A stretch of DNA of 64,000 bases from Armatimonadota bacterium (GCA_013314775.1 JABUFB010000006.1:186001-250000); one strand, 5' to 3'. Counted from the first letter of the stretch, positions 15,195 to 24,512 are shown. Numbers and translations are program-made. The notes: generated from the sequence alone by a model not told the origin.

Positions 15195-16988
15195 ATGATC
15201 AGCCCGTGTACGAGCGCGTTTTCCTGGTCACTGCTGGCCTCCCTGGTGCTGACGGTCATGTCCGTGCTCCTTGGTCGCCGCGTACTGGACCGCATCGCTC
15301 CCGAGTCTCGGTATGACCTCACCGGCCTCGTGATCATTGGCTCCGTCGCCCTTGCCGCCAAGAGCGCAGGAGTGGTAGACCTTCCCGCCATCGACTGGGT
15401 ACTCATTTTCTCCGCGGCAGTCCTGGCGCTGGGCATCTTCTTCGATGAGCAGCCCTCCCCGTGGTACTGGCGCGCGGTTGCATTGCTGGTAATCGGGGTT
15501 GCCCAGGCCTTCGCCGGGGTGCGCATCGAAGCCCTCAAGATGCCCTTCTCGATCCACACCGCGCCGGTGGGCATCGCCGGAATCGTCATTACCGCCTTGT
15601 GGCTGGCGCTACTCGCGGGTCTCTTTGGACGGTCAGGAACTATCGGCGCGGTACCCTCGGGAGTTGGCCTGCTGGCAGGGCTCACCTTCTGCGCGGTCGG
15701 GGCCATCCGCCCCGACCTCGCCAACCCGTCGGGTACCTTGCTCGGGGCGGTCATTGCCGGGGCCTGTCTGCCGGTTCTGCTCTTCTCGCGTTTCCTGCAG
15801 CGCAACGGAGCCACTTCGGGCGGCTATGTAATAGGCTATCTGTTGGCGATTGCCAGCATCCTGGGGGCACTGAAGAACACGGCCTTCCTGGTGGCCGCAG
15901 TTCCTCTCCTCGTGGTTGGGGCGCCCCTGTTCGCCGCCTTCTGCCTGGACATCGGCCAGCTGCGCCCAGGCCGTGGTGCGATCACCCTCGAGCGCCGCCT
16001 GCGACACCTGCACGAAGTCCTCCTCGCCCAGGGGTACACGCCCAACCAGGTGCTGGAGATCATTCTTGCAGGAACCGCCTATCTGTGCGCGGTAGCGCTG
16101 CTTCTGGTCTACCTCGTGGAACTGCATTTCCTGCTGAAAATCCTGCTCCTGCTGATTCTCGCGCCCGGCGGGCTGGTGGTTTTCTACGTAGTGCTACGGA
16201 TGATGGGGCGACCAGGCATCTTCCAGGCGGCGGATGAGCCCGCGCCCGTACATATTCTCGGCGTCAAGCTTCACCCGGTCACCATGGACAAAGCGCTGGC
16301 CACAGCCGAGCGCTTCATCCGCGAAGACCGGCCGCACATGGTGGTCACTGCGGATGCTTCCGGCGTCATCCGCGCCGTGGACGACCCTCAATTCCGCGAG
16401 ATCGTGAACGCCGCCGACCTCGTCACCCCCGACGGCGCGGGTGTGGTCCTCTCCGCGCGCCTGCTCAATATCCCGCTCATCGCCCGCTGCGCCGGTTGCG
16501 ACATGGTCCAGGGCCTTTGCCAGGTTGCCGCGAAACTTGGCCGCCCCGTATTTCTGCTCGGCGCCGCGCCCGGGGTCGCCGAACTCGCCGCGCAGAAGCT
16601 CCAGGAGCATGTTCCGGGGCTGGAGATCGCGGGAGTGCAGGACGGGTACTTCAAGCCTGAGGACGAACCGGACATCATTGCACGCATACAATCGACGCGT
16701 CCGGCGGTGCTCTTCGTGGCCCTGGGCATCCCGCGCCAGGAGATATGGATCCGCACCCACCTCGAAGAGCTTGGGGTACCGGTCTGCGTGGGCGTCGGCG
16801 GCAGCTTCGACGTGATCTCCGGCCTGAAACAGCGTGCCCCCGTGTGGATGCAGCGGGCCGGCATCGAATGGCTTTATCGCGTGGCGAAGGAACCGTGGCG
16901 CCTGCCACGCCTCGCCGCATTGCCGCGAATCGTCTGGCTCACGTTCCTGGAACTCCTGCGCGCACCCGGGCCCACCGAAGAGACGTGA
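15195..16988 (+). CDS. Degenerate WecA/MraY-like membrane domain fused to WecG/TagA/CpsF glycosyltransferase
   Basis: A 597-residue two-domain protein. Residues about 1-340 form roughly ten hydrophobic segments and resemble the polyprenyl-phosphate glycosyl-1-phosphate transferase fold: ERRLRHLHEVLLAQGYTPNQV aligns with the HxHH loop region of WecA. However, the family's Asp-rich catalytic motifs are not seen, so this half may be inactive. The C-terminal domain (from VHILGVKLHPVTM) is a WecG/TagA/CpsF glycosyltransferase with TADASGVIRA, DLVTPDGAGVV, VFLLGAAPGVAE and LGIPRQEIWI. It would add the second sugar (ManNAc or ManNAcA class) to a lipid-linked intermediate at the inner membrane. Start at the ATG at 15195; a TTG 36 bases upstream is less likely. 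Confidence 0.87.
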   Translation: MISPCTSAFSWSLLASLVLTVMSVLLGRRVLDRIAPESRYDLTGLVIIGSVALAAKSAGVVDLPAIDWVLIFSAAVLALGIFFDEQPSPWYWRAVALLVIGVAQAFAGVRIEALKMPFSIHTAPVGIAGIVITALWLALLAGLFGRSGTIGAVPSGVGLLAGLTFCAVGAIRPDLANPSGTLLGAVIAGACLPVLLFSRFLQRNGATSGGYVIGYLLAIASILGALKNTAFLVAAVPLLVVGAPLFAAFCLDIGQLRPGRGAITLERRLRHLHEVLLAQGYTPNQVLEIILAGTAYLCAVALLLVYLVELHFLLKILLLLILAPGGLVVFYVVLRMMGRPGIFQAADEPAPVHILGVKLHPVTMDKALATAERFIREDRPHMVVTADASGVIRAVDDPQFREIVNAADLVTPDGAGVVLSARLLNIPLIARCAGCDMVQGLCQVAAKLGRPVFLLGAAPGVAELAAQKLQEHVPGLEIAGVQDGYFKPEDEPDIIARIQSTRPAVLFVALGIPRQEIWIRTHLEELGVPVCVGVGGSFDVISGLKQRAPVWMQRAGIEWLYRVAKEPWRLPRLAALPRIVWLTFLELLRAPGPTEET

Positions 16989-17054
16989 GCGCGCACTGAC
17001 CCCTGCGCCGACTGTTTCCGGCGCGTACACCAGAACCGCAGAGGACATCGCACC

Positions 17055-17981
17055 ATGGACAACTCGATCCTCGTCGTCGGCTCCATTGCACTTGATTCCG
17101 TGGAGACGCCTTTCGGCAAGCAGGACCGGGCAATCGGCGGTGCAGGCACTTATAGCGCCTTTGCCGCGAGCCTCCTGTCGCCGGTGCGTCTCGTGGGCGT
17201 GATCGGCGACGACTTCCCCCAGGACGCCCTGGACAAACTGGCCGCCCGCGGGGTAGATCTAGAAGGTGTGGAACGCATCCCAGGCGGCCGATCCTTCCAC
17301 TGGGCCGGGCGCTACGAGTATGATATGAGTTCCGCCACTACTCTCGACACTCAGCTCAACGTCTTCGCGGACTTTGACCCCGTGGTGCCCGAGAGCTACC
17401 GTGATTCCGCTTACGTGTTCCTCGCCAACATCCAGCCCAGCCTGCAGCTTTCGGTGCTGGACCAGATCGACAAGCCGAAAATGGTCATGTGCGACACCAT
17501 GAACTTCTGGATCGAGAACGCCCGGGATGACCTTCTCCAGGTGCTCAACCGCGTGGACGTCGCATTGATGAACGACGCGGAAATCCGTCAACTCACAGGC
17601 ACGCCGAACCTCGCCGCAGCGGCCGCGCAGGTGCTGGAACTGGGCCCGCGCCATGTGGTTATCAAGAAGGGCGAGTATGGGGCTTCGCTGGTCTCCGCGG
17701 ACGGTCACTTCGCTTTGCCGTCGATCCCGCTGCACACGGTGAAAGACCCCACCGGCGCCGGGGATTCCTTCGCGGGCGGAATGATCGGTTTCATGGCCTG
17801 GCTGGGTGCGCATGACGGAGACGCCTTGCGCCAGGCACTGGCTTGCGGCACAGTTTGCGCCTCGGCGTGCGTGGAGGATTTCTCGCTGGACGGCCTGAGC
17901 GCGCTGACCGTCGAGGACCTCTATCGCCGTTATGAGGCCCTCCGCGGGATGGTGTATTTCGAGGAACTCCCGGCGAGGTAG
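17055..17981 (+). CDS. PfkB-family carbohydrate kinase
   Basis: A 308-residue ribokinase-fold kinase. The N-terminal motif is seen in RAIGGAGTYSAFAASLL (GG pair) and the C-terminal DPTGAGDSFAGG holds the catalytic Asp and anion hole. The substrate lid is abbreviated, and HFALPSIPLHTVK precedes the ATP site. PfkB enzymes phosphorylate sugars, nucleosides or sugar acids, and the substrate here is unknown. The ATG is preceded by AGAGGA. The gene lies 66 bp after the WecG-like gene on the same strand and may be cotranscribed. Two other PfkB genes follow within 8 kb. Confidence 0.9.
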   Translation: MDNSILVVGSIALDSVETPFGKQDRAIGGAGTYSAFAASLLSPVRLVGVIGDDFPQDALDKLAARGVDLEGVERIPGGRSFHWAGRYEYDMSSATTLDTQLNVFADFDPVVPESYRDSAYVFLANIQPSLQLSVLDQIDKPKMVMCDTMNFWIENARDDLLQVLNRVDVALMNDAEIRQLTGTPNLAAAAAQVLELGPRHVVIKKGEYGASLVSADGHFALPSIPLHTVKDPTGAGDSFAGGMIGFMAWLGAHDGDALRQALACGTVCASACVEDFSLDGLSALTVEDLYRRYEALRGMVYFEELPAR

Positions 17982-18010
17982 AGGGGCGGCCCCCCGGGAC
18001 TCCGCCGTCG

Positions 18011-18104
18011 GCCCTCAGGCCCCGGAGTGGCCGTCCGCCGATAGCCTCAGGGGCTCCTGGAAGATCGAAGGGGAATGCCTGATTCCACCAGCTTGCGCTG
18101 GTGG
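18011..18104. repeat. Dispersed composite repeat, copy 1
   Basis: Contains CCCGGAGTGGCCGTCCGCCGATAG followed by GGCTCCTGG, shared with the copy at 22631-22735. It continues into a perfect hairpin CCACCAGC-TTGC-GCTGGTGG (18085-18104) shared with 55013-55032 and, less exactly, 21223-21242. It fills the convergent gap between the PfkB kinase and the isomerase-like gene. The sequence is palindromic and non-coding in style. Confidence 0.6.
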
Positions 18105-18152
18105 CAAAAGGCCTGCGACCCTGCGGGGCTGGACGGCCAACGGCAAACGGCG

Positions 18153-18169
18153 CCGACCGGGACGGTCGG
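18153..18169. repeat. CCGACCG-GGA-CGGTCGG dispersed hairpin
   Basis: A perfect 7-bp stem with a GGA loop. The same hairpin, in either orientation, recurs at 41752-41770, 54874-54890 and 55153-55169, always between genes. It lies in the 379-bp gap 17982-18360; otherwise that gap holds only the composite repeat. Confidence 0.65.
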
Positions 18170-18360
18170 CCTACGCGATCGACGGGACGCCCGCCCCCAG
18201 CGGCTGAAGGCAAAGGGCGGATACCTGGGCCGCGTCTCCGCCGTCCCCGGTTCCCCGTACCGCTCACGCTCAATCGTGCCGCCACATGCGGAAAGCCGCG
18301 CGCACCCATCGCTGTCACAGGCACGCGCGGCTTTGTCATCTCCCGATGCCTCTCGACGCC

Positions 18361-19161
18361 CTACGGCATCACGGACTTCAGCGCCTTGCAAGCATACGCC
18401 GCGGTCTCCGCAAGCGGCTTGGCCCACCAGGCTTCGCTGAACACTTCCACAGACACCGCCCCCGCGAACCCGTTCTCCGCCAGCCGTCGCAGGCTCTCGG
18501 TCAGCGGCAAGACCCCGTCACCGGGCATCACGCGGTGCGAATCGTTCATCTGCATGATGTCCCCCGCGGGCACGTCATTGATGTGCACGAGCCCGACCTC
18601 ATCGCCCCTGGGCAGGCTGAAATCCTCCACACAGGTGCCTCCCCGGTAGCTGTGGAAGGTGTCGATCAGCAGCTTGCCGTTGGGGTGTCCCGCACGGCGC
18701 ACGATGTCCAGGCCCGTCGCCAGGTCCTTCACCTGCTCGAACATCCCGATGTACTCCAGCGCGAAACTGATGCCTGCCGCGGCCCCGATGTCGCAAAGGT
18801 TCCGGAAATCTTCAGCCGCCGCATCCAGGTCGCCCACTCCTCCGGAGGCGCAGGCGATCACGATCGGGCAGGTGGCCGCCGCCGCAATCTCGGCCCGGCG
18901 CTTGCATTGGTCCAGCACATCCCGCAGGCCGTCCCCCGAGTTCCACATCCACCCGCCGACGAAGCACATCTCGGACACCGATATGCCCTCCTGCACACAC
19001 GCGGAAGCCACATCCGCAGCGGCCTTCATCGGGTCCGGCTCGCTCTCCAGCACGTCGGCCCAGATACCCACGCTCTCGAACCCCGCGGCAGCCGCGAGCT
19101 TGATGCCCTCAACAGTGTTCAGGCCTTTCTGCAGCGTGATCAGGTTGAGGCAGGTCTTCAT
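18361..19161 (-). CDS. Sugar phosphate isomerase/epimerase family (AP endonuclease 2-type TIM barrel)
   Basis: A 266-residue TIM barrel of the IolE/hydroxypyruvate-isomerase type. Metal-ligand positions are visible along the barrel: the Glu in SFALEYIG, IDTFHSYRGG (Asp and His), VHINDVPAGD (His and Asp) and VEVFSE (final Glu). Members isomerise or epimerise keto-sugars and hydroxy-acids in inositol, tagatose or hydroxypyruvate pathways. The ATG has GAGAGGG upstream. It is 51 bp downstream of the glycosidase-like gene on the same strand, so the pair may form an operon that releases and then processes a sugar. Confidence 0.87.
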   Translation of the reverse strand: MKTCLNLITLQKGLNTVEGIKLAAAAGFESVGIWADVLESEPDPMKAAADVASACVQEGISVSEMCFVGGWMWNSGDGLRDVLDQCKRRAEIAAAATCPIVIACASGGVGDLDAAAEDFRNLCDIGAAAGISFALEYIGMFEQVKDLATGLDIVRRAGHPNGKLLIDTFHSYRGGTCVEDFSLPRGDEVGLVHINDVPAGDIMQMNDSHRVMPGDGVLPLTESLRRLAENGFAGAVSVEVFSEAWWAKPLAETAAYACKALKSVMP

Positions 19162-19212
19162 GAATGATCCCTCTCGTCCGCCGCAGTGGGCGGTGTGATT
19201 GCCTGACGCGCG

Positions 19213-21180
19213 TCAGGGGGTAAGGCAGATGATCTTGGGCTCGAGGCCGCCGAACCGGACATGCAGGCGGTTCCCGTCGACGTCGACCGTATCCAGACCC
19301 AGCGGCACGGTGATTTCCTCGAAGGCCCGCGGGAACACGAAGTCCGCTTCCAGCGCCTCGTCGCTGCTGTTCACCGTGCACAGGTAAGTCTTGCCATCCT
19401 TCGCGTACAGCCGCCAGGCGACCTCCTCCGGCGCGTCGACCTCCACCGGCCGAACCGGCTCATCCACGGACAGGAGCACCGGAATGAACTCGGCAATCTC
19501 CCCAGCGAGCCGTTGAACCACAGGCCACTTGCTGTCGAAGGGTTCGCCGAGTCGCTCCATGCGCCAAAGGTCCATCCATGAGTAGAAGATCAGCCCGTTG
19601 GCCCCGGCGCAGATGCACTGCCAGGCCATGCTGCGCATCTCCGTGAGAGACGGCCCGCGCACCACCTTTGACGTGTCCTCCTTCGCCCGGTAGGTGCTCC
19701 AATTGAAGATCTGCGGTACCATCCAGACCGGTTTGAAGCCCAGCGTGCCTTCCACGGTCTTGCGCGCAAAGACCAGGGCTCTTCCGGCATGGCTGCCGGG
19801 GATCGGGTACGGATCGGTGCCGATGACGTCGAAGGTTCCCAGATACCTGCCCACGTCGTCCACCTGATACAACACAATCCAGGTGGGTCGGCCCGGGTCA
19901 AGCTCCTCCATCCACTCCTGGTGCTTGCGCAGGCTGGGGTACATGCTGGCGGGCAATTCGTCGTTGGTGTACCAGGCGATGATCGCCGGGTGATCCTTGA
20001 GGCGGTTCACGTACTCCGCGATCTTCCGCCGCTCGTCCTCCTCGGTCTTCAGGCCGTGCTTGCCCACGAAAAAGTCCTTCACGCTGTAGATGACCTTCAG
20101 CCCGCGCTCCTGCGCAAGGTCCAGCTGCTCCCTGCCCACATTGGGCGAGTCGTAGGGCATCAGGCAGTTGAAAGCAGACTTCGCGTAGATGTCCAGCTTC
20201 TCAGGGGTCATGCTGGTCTTGTCGCCGGAGATCACATTCCAGTAAGTGCCCAGGGGGAAGAAAGGCTCGCCGTCCACGATCAGCCGGTGGTGCTCGTCGA
20301 TGTATGCCTTGGCCGGCGGCGTCTGTGCGGTGCGGGTGATCTGCACCGACGCCTCACCCGACAGGCCGCGGTCGGGCACACTCGCCCGGCCCACCAGTTC
20401 ATAGGTGCCCTCCGGGAGCGTCTCGGCCGCGAATTCGAAAGTGGCCGAAGTACGGTCGCAGGACACGGGAGCGATCTCCGCCAGTGTATCGCCCTGCGCA
20501 TCGAGGATCGCAAGGTCAACATTCGCCGCGCCGGCCGGCAGGTTATAATCCTCGAAGTTCAGCCCCATGCGCACCTTGACCGTGCCCTTCACCGCCCGGC
20601 CCCGGTACAGGTTGGTGGCGATGCCTTCCACCAGCGGGCCCTGATACAGGCGCACGGAGACATCATCAAACCACGCCGTGCCCACCCCGCCCTGGCGCAC
20701 ATAGCATAGAAGATTGGTGGATGTCGCTTTCTCCGGAATACGCCCGGTGATGCCGTGAACGCGGGTCCATTCCCGCGTGTCCCCCCGGATTCCGCCGGGG
20801 TACGTGCCTCCCAGGAAAGTGTTGCCCTCCCCCCACGACTCCAGGCAGATCGTGGCCCCGCCGCCGGACCCGCCCAGACCTTTGGTGCGCACCCAGGCCT
20901 CGATCTCATAGCGCTTGCCGGGCTCGGGCTTCACGCGGATCGAGCACAGGTCGTAGCGACCCGGGTCGTCGTTCTGCCATTTGAGGCAATACTTGCCGCT
21001 GCGAGGGTTCTCGGTGGACAGGGAGACGGACTTCAGGCCCTTCTTCCAGCCCTCGGGCCAGCCGTCGGCGTCGAGCGTTTCGAAGCCGGGGTTGGCCACG
21101 AGATTCGGCGCATCCTGCGCCGGCGCGGGGAGAGGGGTAAGAAGCAGCATCGCGGCCGCAAGTGCCGTGAAAGCGCGCAT
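19213..21180 (-). CDS. Secreted multidomain glycoside-hydrolase-like protein (CBM4/9-like plus TIM barrel)
   Basis: A 655-residue protein with a signal peptide (MRAFTALAAAMLLLTPLPAPAQ). Residues about 25-180 form a carbohydrate-binding jelly-roll of CBM4/9 type (NLVANPGFE at the start, AWFDDVSVRLY at the end), and residues about 185-285 a second beta-sandwich. From IVDGEPFFPLGTYW (about 300) there is a GH-A-like (alpha/beta)8 barrel. WYTNDELP places a probable acid/base Glu at residue 408, but the usual nucleophile strand reads VWMVPQ, with Gln where Glu is expected. It may be a divergent glycosidase or a non-catalytic binding protein. A small beta domain ends the chain. The substrate is presumably a plant or exopolysaccharide glycan. 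Confidence 0.75.
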   Translation of the reverse strand: MRAFTALAAAMLLLTPLPAPAQDAPNLVANPGFETLDADGWPEGWKKGLKSVSLSTENPRSGKYCLKWQNDDPGRYDLCSIRVKPEPGKRYEIEAWVRTKGLGGSGGGATICLESWGEGNTFLGGTYPGGIRGDTREWTRVHGITGRIPEKATSTNLLCYVRQGGVGTAWFDDVSVRLYQGPLVEGIATNLYRGRAVKGTVKVRMGLNFEDYNLPAGAANVDLAILDAQGDTLAEIAPVSCDRTSATFEFAAETLPEGTYELVGRASVPDRGLSGEASVQITRTAQTPPAKAYIDEHHRLIVDGEPFFPLGTYWNVISGDKTSMTPEKLDIYAKSAFNCLMPYDSPNVGREQLDLAQERGLKVIYSVKDFFVGKHGLKTEEDERRKIAEYVNRLKDHPAIIAWYTNDELPASMYPSLRKHQEWMEELDPGRPTWIVLYQVDDVGRYLGTFDVIGTDPYPIPGSHAGRALVFARKTVEGTLGFKPVWMVPQIFNWSTYRAKEDTSKVVRGPSLTEMRSMAWQCICAGANGLIFYSWMDLWRMERLGEPFDSKWPVVQRLAGEIAEFIPVLLSVDEPVRPVEVDAPEEVAWRLYAKDGKTYLCTVNSSDEALEADFVFPRAFEEITVPLGLDTVDVDGNRLHVRFGGLEPKIICLTP

Positions 21181-21222
21181 CGGATCACCTCATCGGCGAC
21201 AAGTCGGGTCTGCACTTCGAGT

Positions 21223-21242
21223 CCGCCAGCTCAGGCTGGTGG
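21223..21242. repeat. Diverged copy of the CCACCAGC/GCTGGTGG hairpin repeat
   Basis: CCGCCAGC-TCAG-GCTGGTGG followed by CAAAGG matches the hairpin and flank at 18085-18110 with a few changes. It lies in the 308-bp gap between the divergent glycosidase-like and fructokinase-like genes. The gap also contains a bulged hairpin near 21380-21420 (CGGAAGGATTC with GAATCC..CTTCCG). No promoter was convincing by eye. Confidence 0.5.
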
Positions 21243-21488
21243 CAAAGGGCTCTCGCTGCTGCGGAGCCGAAAGGCGAAAACCGCCGTGTGTCACCCCGGG
21301 CCCCGCCTGGTCTGCCTGGCCGATTGAACACTGCTTCGGCGTCGCCGAACGCGCTGGCGCACGCACTCACTCGTTTCGGCGGAAGGATTCCCGTTCGTGC
21401 GGGGTGAATCCTGCTTCCGTGAGGGCGCGGGGGACGCGCACTATTCCGGGCTCCATCTTCGGAGTCCACGAGCCGGGAGATTACGCCC

Positions 21489-22463
21489 ATGCCTGACATC
21501 ATCTGCCTGGGGGAAGCCCTCATCGACATGGTCTCCACCCAACCGGGTCTCGGGCTGGTGCCGTCCACTTCCTTCGAGAAGGCCGCCGGAGGCGCCACCA
21601 CCAACGTCGCCGCCGGGGTCGCCATTCTCGGCGCCGATGCAGGCATCATCTCCAAGGTCGGGCAGGACCATTTCGGCGAGTTCCTCCGCCAGACTCTCTG
21701 GGATGCCGGCGTGAACATGGACCACTTCCTGCTCACCCCGGAATACGCTACCCAGCTTGCCTTCGTGGCCATCGACGAGCGCGGCGTGCCCGATTTCAGC
21801 TTTCATGTGAAGCAGAGCGCCGACCAGATGCTCATGTTCGAGGAGTTGAACGAGGACTATATCCGCTCCGCTCAGATCTTCCATTTCGGCTCCATCACTC
21901 TTATCAATGAGCCGGTACGCAGCGCAACTCTTGCGGCCATCGACATCGCTGCGGACGAGGGCGCGCTCATCAGCTTCGACCCCAACCTGCGCCCACCACT
22001 CTGGCCGGACCTGGATGTTGCCCACGAGTGGATCTGCAAGGGCATGGAACTCTGCGACGTGGTGAAGGTGAGCGAGCAGGAGATGACATTCATCACCGGC
22101 CTCGAGGGCCCGCTGCAGGGGATGCAGGCATTGTGGGAGATGGGCCCGGAACTGGTGGCGGTCACCCGCGGCGGCGACGGCTGCTTCTACTACAATGGCG
22201 AGATCGACGGCGAGAGCCCGGGCTTCACCGTTCCCGTGGACGAGACCACCGGCTGCGGCGACGCTTTCCTGGCGGCGATGCTGGTGAAGCTGCTGGAGAG
22301 CGAAAACGACGTATCCGACATGAGTGCGGAGGAACTTGAGGAGCTGTTCCGGTTTGCGAACGCCGCAGGTGCCCTCACCGCCACGGGCAAGGGCGCGATC
22401 CCATCACTCCCCACGCGCGAGGAAGTCCACGAGCTGCTGGGGATTGCGTCCGAGGAGGAGTGA
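21489..22463 (+). CDS. PfkB-family carbohydrate kinase (fructokinase-like)
   Basis: A 324-residue kinase. ICLGEALIDMVSTQ and KAAGGATTNVAAGVAILGA are the N-terminal substrate and GG motifs, and SFDPNLRPPLWPD is characteristic of the fructokinase/KDG kinase branch. The catalytic motif reads DETTGCGDAFLAAML, with Cys where Ala is usual (TGAGD), a variant found in some fructokinases. It probably phosphorylates fructose or a related ketose. The next gene downstream, on the opposite strand, is a FucI-like isomerase that could supply a ketose; that link is inference. Confidence 0.9.
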   Translation: MPDIICLGEALIDMVSTQPGLGLVPSTSFEKAAGGATTNVAAGVAILGADAGIISKVGQDHFGEFLRQTLWDAGVNMDHFLLTPEYATQLAFVAIDERGVPDFSFHVKQSADQMLMFEELNEDYIRSAQIFHFGSITLINEPVRSATLAAIDIAADEGALISFDPNLRPPLWPDLDVAHEWICKGMELCDVVKVSEQEMTFITGLEGPLQGMQALWEMGPELVAVTRGGDGCFYYNGEIDGESPGFTVPVDETTGCGDAFLAAMLVKLLESENDVSDMSAEELEELFRFANAAGALTATGKGAIPSLPTREEVHELLGIASEEE

Positions 22464-22630
22464 GAGAAGCGGCCCATAGCGTCCGCGCCGTTGTGCTGCC
22501 GTTCGCCGTCAGCATGGGCCACCCTCCAAACACGGGTGCCACTGTTTCTGGCGAAGCCAAAGCAGTGCTGGACCAGCAGAGCACAACAGGCGGGGCCTGG
22601 TGTGGCACGCGGTACTGCCGTGCGCCGGGC

Positions 22631-22735
22631 GCCTTCAGCCCCGGAGGGGCCGTCCGCCCGTAGCCAGGGGCGGGAGCTCCTGGTACCGGACCTTCCCTTG
22701 ATCCCACAGGAGCTCCGAAGGGGCGGCCGAATTCT
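22631..22735. repeat. Dispersed composite repeat, copy 2
   Basis: CTTCAGCCCCGGAGGGGCCGTCCGCC..TAGCC, then GAGCTCCTGG and its inverted partner CAGGAGCTC, then CGAAGGGGCGG. It matches the repeat at 18011-18072. It lies in the 305-bp convergent gap between the fructokinase-like and FucI-like genes, where no gene is seen. The paired GAGCTCCTG/CAGGAGCTC arms could also serve as a bidirectional terminator. Confidence 0.55.
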
Positions 22736-22768
22736 TGGCCTGCGGGCGCATGGCGCGCCAGACTCCCC

Positions 22769-24202
22769 TCACCCCCTCCACCAATACTCCTCCAGCGCCT
22801 CCGCGCCCGGGTCAATCGGGTCTGCCTGCAGGCCCGGAATGTACCGGCACGCCTCCTGCAGGATCGCCGAAACCTTGCCATGCACCACCGCCACATGGTG
22901 GATGTATGGCCCGCGAATGAACGCCCGCTCCCATTGCAGCCAGTCGTTCATCTCCACCCACAGGTAGGTCCCCACCGTTGACGGACCGCTCGTCCCTCTC
23001 GCCTGGCCGAACCCCAGCAGGAACCTGTCGCCGTCCGATGCAAACCGCGCGATGGTCACATCGCCGCCGCGCACCCGCCAGTGGCCCACACCCGCTTCGG
23101 CGCCGGGCATGATGAAATGCTCGCCCACTTTCGGCTTCACTCCCTCATCCGCCAGGGAGATCGGGAAGGACCCGCAGTGCCAGAGCAGTTCCGCGTTATC
23201 ATTCTCCGGGTGGCGGTTGGTGAGATCGGCGAAGAACGGCGGGTTCTCATGGAGTGTGGCCGCCTGCAACAGGGTCGCGGCGATGGCCCCGTACACGTCG
23301 CTCTCGCAGATGACCGGCACACCTTCCACCGTGAGCAGGCTGTGGGCGTAACACGGGTAGATGCCGAACTCCTTCTGCATTACCGGGAAACACTGCAGCG
23401 CGATAGCCGACAGTCCATGGCGCTCGGCCACTTCGCCCAAAGCGATTTTCAGCGCGGCGATGGCGTTGATCTGATCCGCGCCCAGGGACTCGAAGGCCAC
23501 CTGCTGGTGCATGAACTGGACCACGAAAAGCAGCTCGTCGGTGGGGTCCGCCAGCAACTGTCGCATGCGCTCCACGACATCGCTGATGTACACCTGATAC
23601 ACCTCGATGCCCAGCTTCTCCAGCAGCCCGGTCTCGTTCACCATGACCGTCCAGAAGAAATCATTGCGCTGGCCCACCTGACCGATCCGCAGCTTCCGGG
23701 CGGCCTTCACCACGGAAGCGACCTGCAGGAAGGAGAGAATGCCGCGATCCAGCACAGGGTCATCCATGCGGCAGTTGGGGATGTACGTGAAAGGCACGTT
23801 CATCTGCCGCAGGATCTTGCTCGTCGCAAACAGCCCGCACTGGGTATCGCGCAGGCGTGTTCCGTCAGACAGGGGCATCTCATCTCGCGGCCCCCACAGG
23901 AGATAAGGCAGGCCCATCTCGCGACCGAGTTTCGCCGCCACGTCTTCCGTTCCGAAATTGCAGTGGGGACAGAAGATGGCGTCCACGTCGTGGGCCCGGA
24001 GATGGGCGACTACCCCGGGCAGGTCCTTCTCCAGGTACAGCATCCCGTCACTCGTGAGCCCATCGATGGATACGAAATCCACGCCAAGGGCACCCAGGCG
24101 CTCCTGCACCAGCGCCTTGTACCGCGCGGCGTCCTCCTGGCTGAAAACGAACTTGCTTATAGGCACATACCCCAGGCGTACGGATGCGAGTCCCCGGACC
24201 AT
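22769..24202 (-). CDS. L-fucose/L-arabinose isomerase-like protein
   Basis: A 477-residue protein of the FucI/AraA superfamily. It has an N-terminal Rossmann-like region (VRLGYVPISKFVFSQED, then DAIFCPHCNFGTEDVAA). The C-terminal domain has VNETGLLEKLGIEVYQV, ALQCFPVMQKEFGIYPCYAHSLL and VPVICESDVYGAIAA, where Glu and Asp ligands for manganese are found in FucI, followed by HCGSFPISL. Such enzymes interconvert an aldose and a ketose; several homologues have unknown substrates. The ATG at 24202 has AAGGAG six to seven bases ahead; the frame stays open about 90 codons upstream without a ribosome site. It is divergent from the third PfkB kinase, suggesting co-regulated aldose-to-ketose-phosphate conversion. 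Confidence 0.85.
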   Translation of the reverse strand: MVRGLASVRLGYVPISKFVFSQEDAARYKALVQERLGALGVDFVSIDGLTSDGMLYLEKDLPGVVAHLRAHDVDAIFCPHCNFGTEDVAAKLGREMGLPYLLWGPRDEMPLSDGTRLRDTQCGLFATSKILRQMNVPFTYIPNCRMDDPVLDRGILSFLQVASVVKAARKLRIGQVGQRNDFFWTVMVNETGLLEKLGIEVYQVYISDVVERMRQLLADPTDELLFVVQFMHQQVAFESLGADQINAIAALKIALGEVAERHGLSAIALQCFPVMQKEFGIYPCYAHSLLTVEGVPVICESDVYGAIAATLLQAATLHENPPFFADLTNRHPENDNAELLWHCGSFPISLADEGVKPKVGEHFIMPGAEAGVGHWRVRGGDVTIARFASDGDRFLLGFGQARGTSGPSTVGTYLWVEMNDWLQWERAFIRGPYIHHVAVVHGKVSAILQEACRYIPGLQADPIDPGAEALEEYWWRG

Positions 24203-24512
24203 GGCGAGCTCCTTTGTGCTGAGGGTGGCAGATGAATTGGCCAAGATAACGCCGGAGACCTTCCCCCTCCGGCAGGTGGCGGGCAGCCCGGCAAGGAATT
24301 GGGCACTGCCGTCCCGGGCGAGTATCATCCCACTGTGCGCCCTCATGCGCGATGGGAGACCGTACCCGGTTCGTGGAGCAGGGACGGCCAAGTCGTATTG
24401 GGCGCGGGCACTGCCTCGGGCCTGAGGCCCGGAGCCGGATGCCAATCCCCAATGCGGTGGCAAAGGCGCAAGCCGTGCCTCCTGTCAGGAACACACGCGA
24501 AAGGTGATCACC
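24203..24512. other. Intergenic region between divergent sugar genes
   Basis: 310 bp without a supported gene. It should contain back-to-back promoters for the isomerase-like and kinase genes, but no convincing -35/-10 pair is visible. Only a short hairpin GCCTC-GGGCCT-GAGGC stands out. Confidence 0.4.
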
